Assembly (NCBI RefSeq): GCF_029167105.1
Contig: NZ_JARFML010000019.1
Span: forward strand, 1-64,000
DNA: 64,000 bases
Direction: 5' to 3'
Source: Bradyrhizobium yuanmingense
GTDB taxonomy: Bacteria; Pseudomonadota; Alphaproteobacteria; Rhizobiales; Xanthobacteraceae
Shown piece after piece: positions 35,260 to 43,983 of the stretch. Each line of letters starts with the position of its first letter. The first letter of the stretch is position 1. The notes beneath the pieces are model-generated. The model searched no databases. It saw only the letters and a list, made by a program, of their open reading frames with translations, and was not told the origin of the DNA. A program made the position numbers and the translations under genes.

Positions 35260-37059
35260 ATGACGGACGCTGCTGCGCAGCCCTCTTCGTGTACGATGCC
35301 CCCGCGTCGCTCGCTGTTCTGCAAGTACTTCGCGACGTTGTTTGTCGCTGCGGTCGTGCCTCTGATACTCGGCGCGGCCGTCGAGGCTTCTTTCGGCTAC
35401 CGAGACCAGCGCCGCCAGATCAGCGCGGTGCTGCAGGCCGATGCTCGCGCGGCGTCCGACAGGATCGAGGCGTTCAGCGAAGGCATCCGAGATCAGCTGG
35501 GTTGGATGGTGCAGCTTCCCTGGGCTGCCGGAGGCGATGCGCAACATAAGATCGATGCCTTGCGTCTCCTCCAGCAGGTGCCTGCTATCGTTTCGGTTTC
35601 GCTCCTGGATGAGACTGGCACCGAACGGGTCTTTGTCTCCAGGCTGCTTCTGAACAGGACCGGGCGCGGCATTGATATGTCTACAGATCCCGCTGTTGTG
35701 GGCGCTCGCGCCAACAAAGTCTGGTACGGACCGGTTCAGTACCAGCGAGATTCAGAGCCCTACATGAGGATCGCGGTTGCCGGCAGCCTGCCGGAAGCGG
35801 GGGTTGCGATCGCCGAGGTCAATCTGAAGCTGATCTGGGATGTCATCGCAGCCATCAGAATTGGCGAGACCGGCTACGCCATTGTTGTCGATAACTCCGG
35901 TCATCTGATCGCACATCCCGATATCAGTCTGGTTCTGCGCGGTCGCGCCAGCTCGGGCAGTTTCGGCCGGATCAAGCATCTCGTTGGCGCGGCGAGTGGA
36001 GGGGCGGTGATAACCGGGGACCAAGGCAACCCGGTGGTGGCGCTTTCCGTTCGGGCCGCCGATGTGGGATGGACGGTGATCGCGATGCTGCCGACCTCGG
36101 AAGCCTTTGCATCAATTCGCGCGGCGTTGTGGCGATCGTCGATCCTCATCGCCTTCGGTGTTCTTATCGCGCTGGCGCTCGCCTATTGGCGCGCGCACAG
36201 AATGTCCGGTCCGATCAAGCAACTGGAAGAGGGCGTGGAGCGGATCAGAACCGGACAATTCGAGCATCGCATCAAAATCTTCAGCGGTGACGAGTTGCAG
36301 CAGCTGGCGTTGCGCTTCAATGAAATGGCTTCTGAACTGGCGATCTCGCAGCAGAAATCTGCGCGGATCGAACGGCTGAAGCAGTTCCTGCCGTCACAGG
36401 TCGCCGAGTTGGTCGAGCATTCTCATGAACTGCTCGAAGGGCAGCGACGCGAGGTGGCTGTCATTTTTGGCGACTTGCGTGGCTTCACGGCGTTCTCCAC
36501 GCGCAATGAACCCGATGTCATCATGGCCGTCATGCGAGAGTACTACGAGGCCGTCGGCGCCGTGACCACTCGTCACGAGGCAACGCTCATCGGCTTTGAT
36601 GGCGACGGAGTCATGCTCCTGGTTAATGCCCCGGTCGCATGCGAACAGCCGGCAACTCAAGCCGTCCGGCTCGCGATCGACCTGCAAACGACGGTGCAGT
36701 CCCTTGCCGGCAAATGGTGTGACGCCGGCCACGCGATCGGCTTTGGTGTGGGCGTTGCCATGGGACCGGCAACGGTAGGAACGGTTGGTTATAACGGTCG
36801 GCTGGACTACACGGCGATGGGAGCCGTGGTGAATCTCGCGTCACGGCTCTGCAATCTCGCAAAGGACGCGCAGATCCTGGCTGATCCCACGATCGCTGGA
36901 AGGGTCAGGGATAGCGTGCCGATGGCATCGCTGGGACAGCGGACTATCAAAGGCTACGACCGGGCTCTCGAGGTCTTTGCCGTCGCACCTGCTGACCTTC
37001 CGTCGAAACCGCCGGGCTCGGCACGACGGATGCGCGAGAAAGAGGCCCAGGACCACTGA
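35260..37059 (+). CDS. Membrane class III adenylate/guanylate cyclase with extracytoplasmic Cache-like sensor and HAMP
   Basis: A 599-residue receptor cyclase: membrane helix (about 24-45), periplasmic Cache-like sensor (about 50-280; WYGPVQYQRDSEPYMRIAVA, GYAIVVDNSGHLIAHPD), second helix (about 290-310), HAMP (about 315-368) and a class III catalytic domain (about 390-560). Metal Asp residues are kept (VIFGDLRGFTAF and FDGDGVMLL), as are the Asn and Arg of VVNLASRLC. The purine-specifying Lys and Asp are replaced (Gly before FDGDG, Ala in YTAMGAVVN), so ATP versus GTP use is uncertain. It is paired with the substrate-binding protein upstream. Confidence 0.88.
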   Translation: MTDAAAQPSSCTMPPRRSLFCKYFATLFVAAVVPLILGAAVEASFGYRDQRRQISAVLQADARAASDRIEAFSEGIRDQLGWMVQLPWAAGGDAQHKIDALRLLQQVPAIVSVSLLDETGTERVFVSRLLLNRTGRGIDMSTDPAVVGARANKVWYGPVQYQRDSEPYMRIAVAGSLPEAGVAIAEVNLKLIWDVIAAIRIGETGYAIVVDNSGHLIAHPDISLVLRGRASSGSFGRIKHLVGAASGGAVITGDQGNPVVALSVRAADVGWTVIAMLPTSEAFASIRAALWRSSILIAFGVLIALALAYWRAHRMSGPIKQLEEGVERIRTGQFEHRIKIFSGDELQQLALRFNEMASELAISQQKSARIERLKQFLPSQVAELVEHSHELLEGQRREVAVIFGDLRGFTAFSTRNEPDVIMAVMREYYEAVGAVTTRHEATLIGFDGDGVMLLVNAPVACEQPATQAVRLAIDLQTTVQSLAGKWCDAGHAIGFGVGVAMGPATVGTVGYNGRLDYTAMGAVVNLASRLCNLAKDAQILADPTIAGRVRDSVPMASLGQRTIKGYDRALEVFAVAPADLPSKPPGSARRMREKEAQDH

Positions 37060-37078
37060 TACCCCGGCGTCCGGACGG

Positions 37079-37975
37079 CTAGCGCGTCGCCAGCACCACC
37101 GCCGCCAGCGTGAGCAGCAGCGCGGCGATCTGCCCTGCCCCGAGCGGCTCGCCAAGGGCGACCGCCGAGGCGACGACGCCGATCACCGGCACCGCCATGG
37201 TGCCGATCGCGGCGACCGAGGCCGGCAGGCGCGCGAGCGCTGCGAACCAGCTGACATAGGCGATGCAGAACTGCCCGACGACCGAATAGACCAGGAGCCA
37301 CCAGCCGAGCGGCGTCACCTGCGACAAATGCGTGGTCTCGATCAGGAGGCCGACGATCGAGATCGGCAGGCAGCCGATCCCGATCTGCCAGGCTGCCGCC
37401 GTGAGCGGCGGCAGGTGAATCGGGTACTTCTTCGAGAGCACCGTGCCGAGGGCAAAGCCGAACGCGCCGACCAGCACCATGATGATGCCCGGCAGCTTCT
37501 CGGTGCTGGCGGCAATGCCGTTGCCGCCCATGATCGAGGCAAGCCCCGCGAAGGCCAGCACCAGGGCGAGCGTGCGCAGGACCGTGGGCCGCTCCCCGAG
37601 GACCGGCCAGGCGATGATCGAGGCCCAGACCGGCATCGTATAGGCGATCAGCGCCGCCTCGCTTGCCGGCAGCCAGAGCAGCGCAAGGCCCATCAGCACC
37701 ATCCAGCCGGTGACGTTGAGCGCGGCCGCGGTGAGCAGGCGCGGCCAGATCGCGCCCTGAACGTGCAGGCTTTGCCGCCGGATCACCGCAAGCAGCGCCA
37801 GCAGCAGCGCGCCGAGCACGCCGGTGACCCCGCGCAGCGTCAAAGGCGGCAGCTCGGCGAGCAGGAATTTCGTCACCGGCCAGTTGAAGCCCCAGCCGAT
37901 CGACGTGATCGCAAGGAACATCAGGCCGGCCGTGGCGATGCGCGGCCGCATGCCCGGCGTCGTCGAATCAAGCAT
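37079..37975 (-). CDS. DMT superfamily (EamA) transporter
   Basis: A 298-residue ten-helix protein with two EamA repeats: SIGWGFNWPVTKFLLAELPPLTLRG in the first half and GFALGTVLSKKYPIHLPPLTAAAWQI opening the second. EamA proteins export metabolites or amino acids; the substrate is unknown. The ATG at 37975 precedes the first helix by about 12 residues; a TTG ten codons upstream is an alternative. It is convergent with the cyclase gene. Its upstream side faces the long nrdJ leader region. Confidence 0.85.
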   Translation of the reverse strand: MLDSTTPGMRPRIATAGLMFLAITSIGWGFNWPVTKFLLAELPPLTLRGVTGVLGALLLALLAVIRRQSLHVQGAIWPRLLTAAALNVTGWMVLMGLALLWLPASEAALIAYTMPVWASIIAWPVLGERPTVLRTLALVLAFAGLASIMGGNGIAASTEKLPGIIMVLVGAFGFALGTVLSKKYPIHLPPLTAAAWQIGIGCLPISIVGLLIETTHLSQVTPLGWWLLVYSVVGQFCIAYVSWFAALARLPASVAAIGTMAVPVIGVVASAVALGEPLGAGQIAALLLTLAAVVLATR

Positions 37976-38249
37976 GTCGGCTAGTCCGGCAAATCTGGCG
38001 GTCAACTTGGCCCGGATTCGCGGGTCCCACCACCGCTCTGGCGGGCATGCCTGCCCTCACCGTCCGTAGGGCTACGTGAGTCCTGCTGGCGCAATCCCAT
38101 TGCTCAAAAATATACCTGCCCTGTGAACAGCGGGATGAAGGCCCCGCATCATCACGGCATGCAAATTTTTTCAGTTGGGAATCCCTGAGGACTCACTGAT
38201 ACTTGGGTCCAGGACAGGCGCGGCGAAGACCCCTGTTATCCCCCACAAT

Positions 38250-38265
38250 CCACCATATTTAGTAT
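38250..38265 (+). promoter_or_regulatory. NrdR box 1 (candidate)
   Basis: CCACCATATTTAGTAT agrees with the NrdR consensus ACACWATATATWGTGT at 12 of 16 positions. NrdR represses ribonucleotide reductase genes, and the site lies upstream of nrdJ. Confidence 0.6.
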
Positions 38266-38280
38266 TTGATTCAGGAACTC

Positions 38281-38296
38281 GCACTAGTTCTTGACG
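38281..38296 (+). promoter_or_regulatory. NrdR box 2 (candidate)
   Basis: GCACTAGTTCTTGACG agrees with the NrdR consensus at 9 of 16 positions. It begins exactly 31 bases after box 1, three helical turns, which is the usual spacing of paired NrdR boxes. Confidence 0.5.
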
Positions 38297-38747
38297 GGCG
38301 CAACGGAGAGTCCTAGCTTTCGGTCCGTTCGGCGCGAGTGAGTTTGCGTCCCGCCGGCACTCCCCCAAAGGGTCTCGCAAATCTTATCTCCGCCAGCCGG
38401 CCAAGGGCTGCGGAATGAGGGCGTGTCTGCCCTCGGAATGAGAGGCTCTTCGGGGCGCCAGAACGGGCCGGCAACAGGCTCGGATGGCATCGAAGACGAA
38501 GTGACGTTGTGGGGCGTTGAACGCATGTCGCGCACATCCCCTTGGGGGCGGATGGGTGTGGACATGCCGGCGGGATGATCGATGCGACGCATCGAGCTCG
38601 CGCCGGGAAAAAACAGGGCCGGATCCACCGGCTGAACTGCGGTGGCCCGAGGCCGAACGGCCGAAGGCGCCCGCGAGATGCAATGACGACCCGGAGACGC
38701 CCACAACGAGGGGCGGGACCGGTCAAAGAAAAGGACGGGGCAAGACC

Positions 38748-41700
38748 ATGCGGATTGAGCGGCGCCACACCACTTCGGGACAGTCACCTTATGCGGGAAT
38801 CGAATTCCGCCTGACCACGTCGGAGATTCGCAATCCCGACGGCTCGGTCGTGTTCAAGCTTGATAACGTCGAGGTGCCCGCGGAGTGGTCGCAGGTCGCC
38901 TCCGACGTTCTCGCCCAGAAGTATTTCCGCAAGGCCGGCGTTGCCGCGCGCCTGAAGAAGGTCGAAGAGGAATCCGTCCCCTCCTTCCTGTGGCGCTCCG
39001 TGCCCGACACCGACGCGCTCAATGCGCTGCCCGAGAAGGAGCGCTATGTCAGCGAGCTCTCGGCCAAGCAGGTGTTCGACCGCCTCGCCGGCTGCTGGAC
39101 CTATTGGGGCTGGAAGGGCAAGTATTTCTCGACCGACGAAGACGCCCAGGCCTTCTACGACGAGCTCCGCTACATGCTCGCCATGCAGATGGTCGCGCCG
39201 AACTCGCCGCAATGGTTCAACACCGGCCTGCATTGGGCCTATGGCATCGACGGCCCCGGCCAGGGCCATTATTACGTCGACCCCTTCACGGGCAAGCTGA
39301 CCAAGTCCAAGTCGGCCTACGAGCACCCGCAGCCGCATGCCTGCTTCATCCAGGGCGTCGGTGACGACCTCGTCAACGAGGGCGGCATCATGGACCTCTG
39401 GGTCCGCGAAGCCCGCCTGTTCAAATACGGCTCCGGCACTGGCTCCAACTTCTCGCGCCTGCGCGGCGAAGGCGAAAAGCTCTCCGGCGGCGGCCGCTCC
39501 TCCGGCCTGATGAGCTTCCTCAAGATCGGCGACCGCGCCGCGGGCGCCATCAAGAGCGGCGGCACCACGCGCCGCGCCGCCAAGATGGTCGTCGTCGACG
39601 TCGATCACCCCGATATCGAGACCTATATCGACTGGAAGGTGAAGGAGGAGCAGAAGGTCGCGGCCCTCGTCACGGGCTCCAAGATCAACCAGAAGCACCT
39701 CAAGGCCGTGCTGAAGGCCTGCGTGAACTGCGAAGGCTCGGGCGACGATTGCTTCGACCCCGAGAAGAACCCGGCGCTCCGCCGCGAGATCAAGCTCGCG
39801 CGTCGCTCGCTGGTGCCCGATAACTACATCAAGCGCGTCATCCAGTTTGCCAAGCAAGGCTACAAGGACATCCAGTTCGACACCTACGACACCGACTGGG
39901 ACTCGGAAGCCTACCTCACCGTCTCCGGCCAGAACTCCAACAACTCGGTCTCGCTCAAGGACGACTTCCTGCGCGCGGTCGAGACCGACGGCGACTGGAA
40001 TCTGAACGCCCGCACCTCGAAGAAGGTGACCAAGACGCTGAAGGCGCGCGACCTCTGGGAGAAGATCGGCTACGCCGCCTGGGCCTCGGCCGATCCGGGC
40101 CTGCACTTCAACACCACGATGAACGACTGGCACACCTGCAAGGCGTCCGGCGATATCCGCGCCTCCAATCCGTGCTCGGAATACATGTTCCTGGACGACA
40201 CGGCGTGCAACCTGGCCTCGGCCAACCTGCTGACGTTCTACAACACCGAGACCAAGCGCTTCGACGTCGAGGGCTATGAGCATCTCTGCCGGCTCTGGAC
40301 CGTCGTGCTCGAAATCTCCGTCATGATGGCGCAGTTCCCGTCGAAGGCGATCGCCGAGCTCTCCTACGAGTTCCGCACGCTCGGCCTCGGCTACGCCAAT
40401 ATCGGCGGCCTGCTGATGACCATGGGCCTGCCGTATGACTCTAAGGAAGGCCGTGCGCTCTGCGGCGCGCTGACCGCGGTCATGACCGGCATCACCTACA
40501 AGACCTCCGCGGAAATCGCTGCTGAACTGGGCACCTTCCCCGGCTACAAGAAGAACGCCGCGCACATGCTGCGCGTGATACGCAACCACCGCCGCGCCGC
40601 CCACGGCCAGTCAAACGGCTACGAGGCGCTCAGCGTCAACCCGGTGCCGCTCGACCTCGTCTCCTGCCCGCAAGGAGACCTCGTCAGCCATGCCCAGGCG
40701 GCCTGGGATGCGGCGCTCGAGCTCGGCGAGAAGCACGGCTATCGCAACGCCCAGACCACGGTCATCGCGCCGACCGGCACGATCGGCCTCGTCATGGATT
40801 GCGACACCACCGGCATCGAGCCCGACTTCGCGCTCGTCAAGTTCAAGAAGCTCGCCGGCGGCGGCTACTTCAAGATCATCAACCGCGCCGTTCCGGCGGC
40901 GCTACGCGCGCTCGGCTATCGCGAGAGCGAGATCGCGGAGATCGAGGCCTACGCCGTCGGCCACGGCTCGCTGGCGAACGCCCCCGGCATCAACGTCTCC
41001 ACGCTGAAGGCCAAGGGCTTCACCGATGACGCCATCGCCAAGGTCGAGAAGGCCCTGCCGACTGCGTTCGACATCAAGTTCGCCTTCAACAAGTGGACCT
41101 TCGGCGAGGATTTCATCCGCGACCAGCTCGGCATCGGCGCTGAAGCCATTGCCGCCCCCGGCTTCGACCTGCTCCAGGCCGTCGGCTTCACCAAGCGCGA
41201 GATCGAGGCGGCCAATGTCCACATCTGCGGCGCGATGACGGTGGAAGGTGCCCCGCACCTCAAGGCCGAGCACTATCCGGTGTTCGACTGCGCCAATCCC
41301 TGCGGCAAGATCGGCAAGCGCTATCTCTCGGTCGAGAGCCACATCCGCATGATGGCGGCGGCGCAGCCCTTCATCTCGGGTGCGATCTCCAAGACCATCA
41401 ACATGCCGAACGACGCCACGGTGGAGGACTGCAAGTCCGCCTACATGCTGTCGTGGAAGCTCGCCCTGAAGGCCAACGCGCTCTATCGCGACGGCTCGAA
41501 GCTCAGCCAGCCGCTCAACTCGCAGCTCATCAGCGACGATGAGGACGAGGACGATGCGGTCGAGCTGCTGCACGAGAAGCCGATGGCGGCGCGCGCCACG
41601 CATGTGGCCGAAAAGGTCGTCGAGAAGCTGGTCGAGCGCATCGTCGTGATGCGCGAGCGCGAGAAGATGCCGGATCGCCGCAAGGGCTACACCCAGAAGG

Positions 41701-42518
41701 CGGTCGTCGGCGGGCATAAAGTCTATCTCCGCACCGGCGAATACGATGACGGCCGTCTCGGCGAGATCTTCATCGACATGCACAAGGAAGGCGCGGCGCT
41801 GCGCTCCTTCATCAACAACTTCGCCATCGCGGTGTCGCTCGGCCTGCAATACGGCGTGCCGCTCGACGAATATGTCGACGCCTTCACCTTCACCCGCTTC
41901 GAGCCGGCGGGCCCCGTGCAGGGCAACGACAGCATCAAGTACGCGACCTCGATCCTCGACTACGTCTTCCGCGAGCTCGCGGTGAGCTATCTCTCGCGCT
42001 TCGACCTCGCCCACGTCGATCCCAACGAGACCGGCTTTGACGCGCTCGGCAAGGGCGTCGAGGAAGGCAAGGAGCCGGACGAGGACGGCGGCCACCACGC
42101 GACCAAACTGGTCTCGCGCGGCCTCACCCGCTCGCGCACGGACAACCTCGTCGTGATGCGCGGCGGCAGCACCGCCATCAGCCAGGGCAACGACAGCGCG
42201 CCCTCAGGCGGCAGCAAGGTCACGGCGATGGCGGCCCACGCCACCAGCGCCCGCCTCAGCGACGCCCTCGAAGGCGCCGTCGCCCTGAAGCAGGAAGTCC
42301 AGCACGACCTGTCGCCGACGGAGAAGCTGGAGCAGCTGCAGTGGAGCAAGGCCGGCACCGCCGCGACCGCCGCCCCCACCAAGGCCGAGCGCCGCGCGGA
42401 AGCCAAGGCCAAGGGCTACGAGGGCGAGATGTGCTCGGAGTGCGGCAACTTCACGCTGGTGCGGAATGGGACGTGCATGAAGTGCGATACGTGCGGCAGC
42501 ACGACGGGGTGCAGCTAA
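38748..42518 (+). CDS. nrdJ: Vitamin B12-dependent ribonucleoside-diphosphate reductase (class II)
   Basis: A 1256-residue adenosylcobalamin-dependent reductase making deoxyribonucleotides without an oxygen requirement. Recognisable stretches are LTTSEIRNPDGSVVFKLDNV (N-terminus), MVAPNSPQWFNTGLHWAYGI, HPQPHACFIQGVGDDLV (first active-site Cys), ASNPCSEYMFLDDTACNLAS, VIAPTGTIGLVMDCDTTGIEPDF, and the C-terminal zinc-ribbon-like CSECG and CDTCGSTTGCS redox end. The ATG at 38748 is chosen by homology; the open frame runs 77 codons further up without family resemblance. NrdR-like boxes and a long leader lie upstream. Confidence 0.95.
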   Translation: MRIERRHTTSGQSPYAGIEFRLTTSEIRNPDGSVVFKLDNVEVPAEWSQVASDVLAQKYFRKAGVAARLKKVEEESVPSFLWRSVPDTDALNALPEKERYVSELSAKQVFDRLAGCWTYWGWKGKYFSTDEDAQAFYDELRYMLAMQMVAPNSPQWFNTGLHWAYGIDGPGQGHYYVDPFTGKLTKSKSAYEHPQPHACFIQGVGDDLVNEGGIMDLWVREARLFKYGSGTGSNFSRLRGEGEKLSGGGRSSGLMSFLKIGDRAAGAIKSGGTTRRAAKMVVVDVDHPDIETYIDWKVKEEQKVAALVTGSKINQKHLKAVLKACVNCEGSGDDCFDPEKNPALRREIKLARRSLVPDNYIKRVIQFAKQGYKDIQFDTYDTDWDSEAYLTVSGQNSNNSVSLKDDFLRAVETDGDWNLNARTSKKVTKTLKARDLWEKIGYAAWASADPGLHFNTTMNDWHTCKASGDIRASNPCSEYMFLDDTACNLASANLLTFYNTETKRFDVEGYEHLCRLWTVVLEISVMMAQFPSKAIAELSYEFRTLGLGYANIGGLLMTMGLPYDSKEGRALCGALTAVMTGITYKTSAEIAAELGTFPGYKKNAAHMLRVIRNHRRAAHGQSNGYEALSVNPVPLDLVSCPQGDLVSHAQAAWDAALELGEKHGYRNAQTTVIAPTGTIGLVMDCDTTGIEPDFALVKFKKLAGGGYFKIINRAVPAALRALGYRESEIAEIEAYAVGHGSLANAPGINVSTLKAKGFTDDAIAKVEKALPTAFDIKFAFNKWTFGEDFIRDQLGIGAEAIAAPGFDLLQAVGFTKREIEAANVHICGAMTVEGAPHLKAEHYPVFDCANPCGKIGKRYLSVESHIRMMAAAQPFISGAISKTINMPNDATVEDCKSAYMLSWKLALKANALYRDGSKLSQPLNSQLISDDEDEDDAVELLHEKPMAARATHVAEKVVEKLVERIVVMREREKMPDRRKGYTQKAVVGGHKVYLRTGEYDDGRLGEIFIDMHKEGAALRSFINNFAIAVSLGLQYGVPLDEYVDAFTFTRFEPAGPVQGNDSIKYATSILDYVFRELAVSYLSRFDLAHVDPNETGFDALGKGVEEGKEPDEDGGHHATKLVSRGLTRSRTDNLVVMRGGSTAISQGNDSAPSGGSKVTAMAAHATSARLSDALEGAVALKQEVQHDLSPTEKLEQLQWSKAGTAATAAPTKAERRAEAKAKGYEGEMCSECGNFTLVRNGTCMKCDTCGSTTGCS

Positions 42519-42555
42519 GCCCATTGACCGGACCGAACACCCCAACTGTACCGCT

Positions 42556-42585
42556 GAGGCCGCTCGTACGTGAGCGGCCTCTTGC
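42556..42585 (+). terminator. Hairpin after nrdJ, likely terminator
   Basis: A perfect 10-bp stem (GAGGCCGCTC / GAGCGGCCTC) with a six-base loop, starting 38 bases after the nrdJ stop. The T tract is weak (TTG then GTTG), so termination may be partial. It lies directly before the DUF3800-like start. Confidence 0.65.
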
Positions 42586-42586
42586 G

Positions 42587-43321
42587 TTGTGCGATGAAAG
42601 CAAGGCTGAGCAGTTCGTTACGGGAGGAGTACTATGGCTCCCGCCTAACGCGCGCGAAGAGGCTCGGAACGCGCTATTCCGACTGAAAGATGCTCGCGAT
42701 GTCCCAATGGATGCAAAGATTCACTGCCGCATTCTGTTTAGCGGCGATGCGCGTCGCCGCTCGCCATTCCTGCATTTTTCGCCAGCAGACGCTCACGCCT
42801 TCGTGGAAGAATGCGTGAACTTGATGCTAAATTTAGGAGGGCGCTGGTTCTCTGCATGGATCGATCAAACACGCTACCCGCAACAGCTAAAGCTCGTCAA
42901 CGGACTCCCATTTGACGTCAATGAAAAGCACTTGGCGGGCCTCGCCTGCTTCGCAGCAATTGCGAACATGCAACATCATGAAGGCACGACCTACCTACTA
43001 GCATTCGATACTGACCGCACGAAAATTGACTGGGGTCTCGCGCGCCTACAAGCCACACATTTCACTCGCGTCCATTCAAATGCAGTCGAGCTATCATCGG
43101 GTTACGTTTGTCTTTTGGATATGGCCGACATTTGTGCATACGCAACTGCGCAAGCAATTCTCGCCGCTCATGGCAAGCCTAACAAGAAAGCTGCGCGATT
43201 TTTGGATCTAGCGAAAAGCATGAATATCCAGACGTCGGAGTTTTGTTATCAGCAAAGAGGCGTCGGCCCGTTGGAACGAAGCAGCACCTTGGCGTCGGAC
43301 GAACAGGAGAAGAAGTCGTGA
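42587..43321 (+). CDS. DUF3800-like protein
   Basis: A 244-residue protein with the DUF3800 pattern: an acidic motif at the N-terminus (LCDESKAEQFVTGGVLW), a helical middle, and near the C-terminus FDTDRTKIDWG followed by a VCLLDMADICAYA segment that matches the family's LQLADLIAY element. DUF3800 is predicted to have an RNase H-like fold; its biochemical role is not established. No ATG precedes the DES motif: TTG 42587 is used, with TTG 42524 the alternative, and neither has a good ribosome binding site. The stop overlaps the next gene by GTGA. Base composition is visibly more AT-rich than nrdJ, indicating transfer. Confidence 0.65.
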   Translation: MCDESKAEQFVTGGVLWLPPNAREEARNALFRLKDARDVPMDAKIHCRILFSGDARRRSPFLHFSPADAHAFVEECVNLMLNLGGRWFSAWIDQTRYPQQLKLVNGLPFDVNEKHLAGLACFAAIANMQHHEGTTYLLAFDTDRTKIDWGLARLQATHFTRVHSNAVELSSGYVCLLDMADICAYATAQAILAAHGKPNKKAARFLDLAKSMNIQTSEFCYQQRGVGPLERSSTLASDEQEKKS

Positions 43322-43887
43322 AGTTTAGACTTCTCTATGAAGGTCCAATCGCACCACGACAACGAGCAAGCCTTTCCGACATTCATGCGATCCGGCTAGC
43401 TCTAGCTCCCCAACTTCGGGAACTCTGGCGGCACTCTCCTCTGCGAACCGAAGCAGAGAAGATGCTGCAGGAAGAATACGACATCCCTACAAGCAAGATC
43501 GGCATCCTTGAAACGCGCGGCACAACAGTCTTTGCGCCCCTTGTTTCGAAACGCCTGGATCTTCTCTGCGAACTTGAGATCACGTTCTTGCGACGGCAAG
43601 CACCAGGTCAACTGATCGGCGATGGTGGGGACATTGATAATCGCATCAAGACTCTTCTTGACGCCTTAGCAATGCCGCCGCCTTCACAACAGAAGCATTT
43701 CGAAAACGCAAGTTCGAGTGATCCAATCCATTGCTTGCTCCAAGACGACTCTCTAGTCACCAAACTATCAGTTGAAACCGATCGCCTTTTGAGACCCGCC
43801 AAAGGGGAATACGATTTGGTAGCAATTATCGGCACCAAGGTGACCGCGAGCCGTCTGACGTTCACAAACATGGGTCTCATCAACTAG
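43318..43887 (+). CDS. RusA-like nuclease domain protein
   Basis: A 189-residue protein starting at GTG 43318, overlapping the DUF3800-like stop. Residues 101-117 contain DIDNRIKTLLDAL: Asp105-x-Asp107-Asn108-x-x-Lys111 reproduces the Asp70-x-Asp72-Asn-x-x-Lys76 spacing of E. coli RusA Holliday-junction resolvase. A downstream LQDDSL (Asp143-144) corresponds to RusA Asp91 after an insertion of roughly 20 residues. RusA itself is about 120 residues, so this protein has an N-terminal extension (1-75). It is AT-richer than the surrounding core genes. A palindromic repeat begins at its stop codon. Function unknown; structure-specific nuclease activity is an inference. Confidence 0.6.
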   Translation: MKFRLLYEGPIAPRQRASLSDIHAIRLALAPQLRELWRHSPLRTEAEKMLQEEYDIPTSKIGILETRGTTVFAPLVSKRLDLLCELEITFLRRQAPGQLIGDGGDIDNRIKTLLDALAMPPPSQQKHFENASSSDPIHCLLQDDSLVTKLSVETDRLLRPAKGEYDLVAIIGTKVTASRLTFTNMGLIN

Positions 43888-43983
43888 CTCGTGGGAGGGG
43901 TAGAGCCCTTGCGAAACCCGTCATTCTGCGACGGCTCGACGGCTATTGATGGCTTTCGCTTCGCTCTACCCCACCTACGAGCT
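43886..43983. repeat. Palindromic repeat overlapping the RusA-like stop codon
   Basis: Left arm AGCTCGTGGGAGGGGTAGAGC (21 bases shown in part as AGCTCGTGGGAGGGGTAGAG) and right arm 43963-43983 pair with two mismatches. The unit GTAGAGCGAAGCGAAAGCC is typical of a dispersed Bradyrhizobium repeat. The stop codon of the RusA-like gene lies in the left arm. Confidence 0.75.

Larger units (their letters stand above)
37976..38747. other. Regulatory region and long leader upstream of nrdJ
   Basis: About 770 bases with no convincing gene. The region holds two NrdR-like boxes (38250-38296) and then some 450 bases before the nrdJ start. Within this leader is a hairpin GAGGGC-GTGTCT-GCCCTC (38417-38434) followed by a repeated GGAATGAG, and several GC-rich inverted repeats. 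No cobalamin-riboswitch core motif was found. A minus-strand frame of 167 codons here looks accidental. Confidence 0.5.

Noticed and set aside
38006..38747. Cobalamin riboswitch upstream of the B12-dependent reductase
   Set aside because: The conserved GCCACTG box and neighbouring core were not found.
38284..38787. Minus-strand open frame of 167 codons in the nrdJ leader
   Set aside because: Ser/Arg/Pro-rich, no family, no ribosome binding site; overlaps the likely NrdR boxes and the nrdJ start.
38784..40604. Minus-strand open frame of 606 codons antisense to nrdJ
   Set aside because: Shadow frame; nrdJ is well conserved on the plus strand.
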